From contig JANZYY010000170.1 of NCBI GenBank assembly GCA_026419705.1, positions 1 through 9,629 on the forward strand: a stretch of 9,629 nt of DNA, read 5' to 3'. The first letter of the stretch is position 1. Each line of letters opens with the position of its first letter. The notes under the pieces are model-generated. The model searched no databases, had not been told where the DNA came from, and was given only the letters and a program-made list of their open reading frames with translations. Below are positions 6,390 through 9,629 of the stretch, one piece after another. The position numbers and the translations under genes are program-made. The stretch is from Fischerella sp. Lineage in GTDB: Bacteria > Cyanobacteriota > Cyanobacteriia > Cyanobacteriales > Nostocaceae.

Positions 6390-8120
6390 TTACGCCGGAT
6401 AAATCCGCAAGCGCCGATTTGGTTCTTCCCCGAAGCTATGGGACTTCAAGCGGTAGTGTTCCACCAACTCGTGTTGCATCTTCCGCACTTGGGGCGATCG
6501 CGGCAATAATTCCACAGGCTGTCCTTTGGGAATAACAATCTGCTCAACAGCAAGTCTAGCTTCCTCTAGGGCGTCAATCTCATCATCGCTGGCGCTGTGG
6601 AGAAATAGTTGCAGTTCGCGATCGTCAGTAGTTTCCGGATCGTCTATGTTTAGCAACCGCCGCAAGCCACGGGTAATTTGCGGAATCGTGCTGGATTTAA
6701 TCATGTGAATCGGCACTTGTCGGGCTTTTGCCATTTGCCGCAATTTAGCGTGGTTTTTGACGTGCGAGCGCAGTGCCAAAATTGCATCTGCACTATCAAT
6801 GTCTTTTGTCAATACCACTTGTAAATTCAGCACTTCGATGACTTGTTCTAGTTGACTGCGGCTAACGCCGTAAGGGTAAACGTGCAGTGGCAAATCTTCG
6901 CCATTAGGCCCTGCCAGTTTGGTCTCAACGTCATTAAAGTTGTCAAATTGATTTAACGATTCATCCAGCAAGCGTTCAAACTCACTATGCCTAGAAAGCT
7001 TTTGCGGTTCTCCTACGGGCGGCAATGGTAACATTTGACCAGATGAACGCCAGCCGTTGGACTGCCGTGCTGGTACAAAAGATTCTTCTTTACCCAAGCT
7101 TTGGGAGCGACCGTTGAGAGCTGTTAACTGGCGTGTAATCTTGACTTTGCCGTCTTCATCAACAGTTCTAACTTGTGGGCTAGGCTGATGCCCTCTGAGC
7201 AGAGTATCGACTGTGTCAGCAACACTTTCGTGAATTACCCAGCGTTGCCGCTCCAGCATTTCTACAGCAATCTCAAAGGTAGGAGGCGCTTTACGTTCTA
7301 AAACTGTTTTTTGACTGCCCCGTCGTCTGGCTTCATCATCTCCCAGCGTCACAGCCTGGATACCACCAACCAGATCGGAAAGGGTGGGGTTTTTGATTAA
7401 ATTTTCAATTTGGTTGCCGTGGGCAGTACCTACTAACTGCACACCTCGTTCCGCAATCGTACGAGCTGCCAAAGCTTCCAGTTCCGTGCCAATTTCATCA
7501 ATGACGATGACTTCTGGCATATGGTTTTCCACTGCCTCAATCATCACCTGATGCTGCAATTCCGGATGAGCTACTTGCATTCGTCTTGCCTTGCCAATTG
7601 CCGGATGAGGAACATCGCCATCGCCCGCAATCTCGTTAGAAGTATCAATAATCACTACTCGCTTGTGCAAATCATCCGCTAAAACACGGGCAATTTCCCG
7701 CAAGGCAGTGGTTTTGCCCACGCCTGGGCGTCCCAGCATGAGAATCGATTTACCAGTTTCTACTAAATCGCGGATCATGCCAATGGTTCCAAACACCGCC
7801 CGACCAACGCGGCAAGTTAAGCCAATGATCTTGCCGTTGCGGTTGCGGATAGCACTGATCCTGTGCAGAGTTTGCTCTATTCCTGCTCGATTATCTCCGC
7901 CAAAGCTTCCCACTCGCTTGATGCAATCATCTATTACTTCCTGAGAAACGGGTGTATCGCTCAGATACTCAGCTTGATTGGGAAAGCGAGCTTCTGGGCG
8001 ACGCCCCAGATCCAAGACCACTTCAACTAAACTATCTCGTTGGGGATGCTTCTCTAATTTTTGCCGCAGGTCTTGGGGCAAAATATCTAACAACTTTTGG
8101 AGATCGTCTGTAATCGTCAT
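6390..8120 (-). CDS. Ycf45-like AAA ATPase with C-terminal R3H nucleic-acid-binding domain
   Basis: A 576-residue cytoplasmic ATPase of the Ycf45 family found in cyanobacteria and some plastids. Residues 85-300 form the ATPase core: Walker A GRPGVGKTT at 130-138, Walker B VIVIDEIG at 204-211, and downstream GTAHGNQIENLIKN with the sensor-like threonine. The core resembles SpoIIIAA-type and secretion-type ATPases. Residues 310-400 are a low-complexity linker. Residues 405-500 form a second small alpha/beta module (VVLTKDIDSADAILALRSH). The end is an R3H domain with the RKMQH motif (Arg546, His550), which binds single-stranded nucleic acid. The cellular role is not established. The ATG at 8120 has only a weak upstream AATAAG. 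The gene lies 64 bp downstream of ldpA on the same strand and could be co-transcribed with it. Confidence 0.85.
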   Translation of the reverse strand: MTITDDLQKLLDILPQDLRQKLEKHPQRDSLVEVVLDLGRRPEARFPNQAEYLSDTPVSQEVIDDCIKRVGSFGGDNRAGIEQTLHRISAIRNRNGKIIGLTCRVGRAVFGTIGMIRDLVETGKSILMLGRPGVGKTTALREIARVLADDLHKRVVIIDTSNEIAGDGDVPHPAIGKARRMQVAHPELQHQVMIEAVENHMPEVIVIDEIGTELEALAARTIAERGVQLVGTAHGNQIENLIKNPTLSDLVGGIQAVTLGDDEARRRGSQKTVLERKAPPTFEIAVEMLERQRWVIHESVADTVDTLLRGHQPSPQVRTVDEDGKVKITRQLTALNGRSQSLGKEESFVPARQSNGWRSSGQMLPLPPVGEPQKLSRHSEFERLLDESLNQFDNFNDVETKLAGPNGEDLPLHVYPYGVSRSQLEQVIEVLNLQVVLTKDIDSADAILALRSHVKNHAKLRQMAKARQVPIHMIKSSTIPQITRGLRRLLNIDDPETTDDRELQLFLHSASDDEIDALEEARLAVEQIVIPKGQPVELLPRSPQVRKMQHELVEHYRLKSHSFGEEPNRRLRIYPA

Positions 8121-8163
8121 GCTTATTATGGTGACGTTTTTAGAGATAGCGAACTTGCTTTAC

Positions 8164-8185
8164 GGGCAAGGCACTGCCTTTGCCC
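8164..8185 (-). other. Hairpin at the ldpA stop codon
   Basis: On the minus strand GGGCAAAGGC pairs with GCCTTGCCC, with one bulged A and a 3-base loop. It begins at the last base of the ldpA TAG (8187-8185). No T run follows on the minus strand, so simple termination is unlikely. A 3'-end stabilising or processing role between ldpA and the ATPase gene is possible. Confidence 0.4.
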
Positions 8186-9339
8186 TACTGCTGTAACTTG
8201 AGCTGGGAAACGAGAGAATGGGCAAGTCTAACAGCTTGCCAGAGCAATTCTGGTTCTTCTTCTAGGCGGACTGTTGTTTTGACACTGGTGTCATTCACCT
8301 CCCTTGCTTCTAACTGTTCAAGAATTGGTGACAGCAATACACGGGCGTAGCTGCCATAGGCTACTCCGGCAATATGCGAACGGGTGGTGGGGTGCTGGAG
8401 AGAGGGGGTGAAATCCTCTCCCCATCTGGCTATTTCCCCATCTCCCCATTTTCGTAGCAGTCCCATTGCCCTTAATTTGGCAACAGTGTAGCTGTTGGTA
8501 CCACCAGCTAACTGCACGTATCCCGGTAATTTAGCTGCCAAAACTTTTTGCCCTAATTTCACAGCGGCGAGGGTGGTGCCATCACCTATATCTCCACTCA
8601 TCGGCCGGCCGTCAGTTTGCCAAATTAGAGCACAATTACATGGGGCGATCGCATCGTACAAGGCATGTAGGTAATCTATTATACCTTCGCCATCGGGACA
8701 GCTAATCGCTATTAACTTCAAGCGTTCAATCCACGGTGAAATCGCTTGCCACAATCGCCGAAATTCTGTCAAACGCCCTACCTGAGTGTGTATTTCTACA
8801 GCATCCACCCCTGTTGACAAGATCAATGGTGCGATCGCTTCTGGTGTCGATACATAAGATGATGTATAAATTATATCATATGGACAAGCTGGTATGCAAC
8901 GACCGCAGCCGTAGCATTTTTCGGAAATCACTCCTGAAAAATTCTCTTGTATATTGCTAAATTTAATTGCCCCTGCTGGGCAAATTTTTTCACATGGTCG
9001 ATGGCAATTTGGGGGACACTTTGTCGAGTCAAACTTTGCTTTGCGAAAATGCGGGTCTTCGCCATCGTTAAGGCTAACCATCAACAATGGTGATTTTCCT
9101 TGGTTGCCAAAGCCTCGTTCTTTGGCATCCTGAGCAAATTTGGCAGCAACTTGCAGGGCCTCTGTTGCTGTGGCGATTACAGCAGGATCGGCAGCCACAT
9201 CTATGCAGTCAGCACCAGCCAAAGTGTAGGCTAATGTTAAACTTCTGACCGCAGGCAGATGCTGGAAGCTAGCTCCACAGATGAGCTTGAACCAGTGACC
9301 TTCTTTCAAAGATAGTAATGGGTCGAGGTGATCAGTCAC
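8185..9339 (-). CDS. ldpA: LdpA, light-dependent period protein (iron-sulfur circadian input)
   Basis: A 384-residue iron-sulfur protein. Family knowledge from Synechococcus: LdpA senses redox state and adjusts circadian period to light, and it associates with clock-input proteins. Characteristic LdpA sequence is seen in GHWFKLICGASFQHLPAVR, LAYTLAGADCIDVAADPAV and GVDAVEIHTQVGR. The ferredoxin-like centre is intact: Cys108, 112, 116 and 120 followed by Pro, then Cys142, 145, 148 and 152 followed by Pro (CYGCGRCIPACP), enough for two [4Fe-4S] clusters. The start is GTG at 9339-9337: an in-frame TAG lies just upstream with no other start codon between. Residues about 297-320 (WGDGEIARWGEDFTP within) are low-complexity, Trp/Gly/Glu-rich, and coded by CCCCATCT-type repeats. 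They look like an in-frame repeat insertion and may explain a length slightly above the usual roughly 350 residues. It lies 44 bp after the kinase gene. Confidence 0.92.
   Translation of the reverse strand: MTDHLDPLLSLKEGHWFKLICGASFQHLPAVRSLTLAYTLAGADCIDVAADPAVIATATEALQVAAKFAQDAKERGFGNQGKSPLLMVSLNDGEDPHFRKAKFDSTKCPPNCHRPCEKICPAGAIKFSNIQENFSGVISEKCYGCGRCIPACPYDIIYTSSYVSTPEAIAPLILSTGVDAVEIHTQVGRLTEFRRLWQAISPWIERLKLIAISCPDGEGIIDYLHALYDAIAPCNCALIWQTDGRPMSGDIGDGTTLAAVKLGQKVLAAKLPGYVQLAGGTNSYTVAKLRAMGLLRKWGDGEIARWGEDFTPSLQHPTTRSHIAGVAYGSYARVLLSPILEQLEAREVNDTSVKTTVRLEEEPELLWQAVRLAHSLVSQLKLQQ
8400..8449. repeat. Short CCCCATCT repeat cluster inside ldpA
   Basis: CCCCATCT occurs at 8420-8427 and 8436-8443, followed directly by CCCCAT (8444-8449). 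A GAGAGGGGG nonamer at 8400-8408 is shared with the hairpin at 6368-6376. The composition differs from the flanking ldpA sequence. It resembles the short tandem repeats known from heterocystous cyanobacteria, here kept in frame within coding DNA. Confidence 0.5.
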
Positions 9340-9383
9340 ATTTCCATTATGCTACGCGATTGAAAAAAGTTGGAAGCAATTGT

Positions 9384-9629
9384 TCAATTTAATTGTGGTT
9401 GTTGTAAGGGAATTTCGATGGTAAATTCTGCTCCTTGTCCAGGAGATGAGGTGCAACTGAGCTTGCCTTGATGTTTTTGCACTACAATTTGATAACTAAT
9501 GGATAGTCCCAATCCACTGCCTTTGCCTACAGGCTTTGTGGTAAAAAATGGGTCAAACACTCGCGATCGCACCGACTCATCTATACCGGAACCATTGTCA
9601 GCTATACAAATCTTTACAGTATCTGAGTC
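9384..9629 (-). CDS. Sensor histidine kinase, C-terminal ATPase end (partial)
   Basis: The last 81 residues of a two-component sensor kinase; the rest lies beyond the right edge of the window. The frame is open to the edge, so the GTG near 9572 is internal and not the start. The HATPase_c domain motifs are visible: G1 box ADNGSGID, F box FDPFFTTKPVGKGSG and G2 box GSGLGLSIS, then KHQGKLSCTSSPGQGAEFTIEIPL at the C terminus. These bind ATP for autophosphorylation of a His residue outside the window. The signal and partner regulator cannot be judged. The stop TGA is 44 bp upstream of the ldpA start on the same strand; co-transcription with ldpA and a link to clock input are possible but unsupported beyond position. 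Confidence 0.92.
   Translation of the reverse strand, partial: DSDTVKICIADNGSGIDESVRSRVFDPFFTTKPVGKGSGLGLSISYQIVVQKHQGKLSCTSSPGQGAEFTIEIPLQQPQLN

Larger units (their letters stand above)
810..9570. repeat. HIP1 octamers (GCGATCGC), eleven copies
   Basis: Perfect copies start at 810, 855, 1403, 3128, 4345, 6262, 6323, 6494, 8645, 8831 and 9563. The density is far above chance and is a hallmark of many cyanobacterial genomes. Copies fall in genes and in the 6240-6350 intergenic DNA. None lies between 4353 and 6261, which covers most of the two TIR domains. Confidence 0.9.

Noticed and set aside
1..9629. CRISPR array, tRNA or rRNA genes
   Set aside because: No regularly spaced direct repeats of CRISPR type and no sequence resembling tRNA or rRNA were seen on either strand.

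Overview
The window reads as chromosomal DNA of a cyanobacterium, probably a filamentous Nostocales-type species. Eleven perfect copies of the HIP1 octamer GCGATCGC occur in 9.6 kb, where about 0.15 would be expected by chance. Typical cyanobacterial genes are present: ldpA, a Ycf45-like AAA ATPase with an R3H domain, and a DUF3386 protein. There are also a decayed IS4-type transposase and short GC-rich hairpin repeats of the kind scattered through such genomes. The order assignment is an inference; the phylum is well supported.

Layout. Positions 1-686 hold the 3' part of a dead transposase, broken by a nonsense codon and by a 30-bp palindromic repeat that has split and frameshifted it. Next comes a MocR/PdxR-type regulator (GntR winged helix plus aminotransferase-like domain, 758-2245) cut by one in-frame TAA about four fifths of the way through. 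From 2334 to 3772 are two divergent genes, a DUF3386 protein on the minus strand and a GAF-like plus LuxR-type regulator on the plus strand. They share a short promoter region rich in GCTAA repeats.

The most interesting part is 3773-6239. A structured intergenic region (a 13-bp palindrome and an 87-bp inverted-repeat segment) precedes two co-directional genes. The first encodes a CHAT (caspase-like) protease fused to a TIR domain. The second encodes a TIR-like domain, a charged coiled-coil-like linker, one transmembrane helix and about three TPR repeats. The two TIR domains are clearly sibling sequences. The first keeps a candidate catalytic Glu and the second has Ile at that place. I read the pair as a candidate conflict, immunity or regulated-cell-death module: a soluble double effector plus a membrane-tethered, TPR-bearing partner that may act as sensor or adaptor. 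That function is inferred from domains only.

From 6351 to the right edge all genes are on the minus strand: the Ycf45/R3H ATPase, ldpA (iron-sulfur protein that tunes circadian period to light and redox state), and the C-terminal end of a sensor histidine kinase. In transcription order the kinase comes first, then ldpA 44 bp later, then the ATPase 64 bp after that. An operon is possible but not shown. ldpA carries a low-complexity CCCCATCT-type repeat inside its reading frame that looks like an in-frame repeat insertion.
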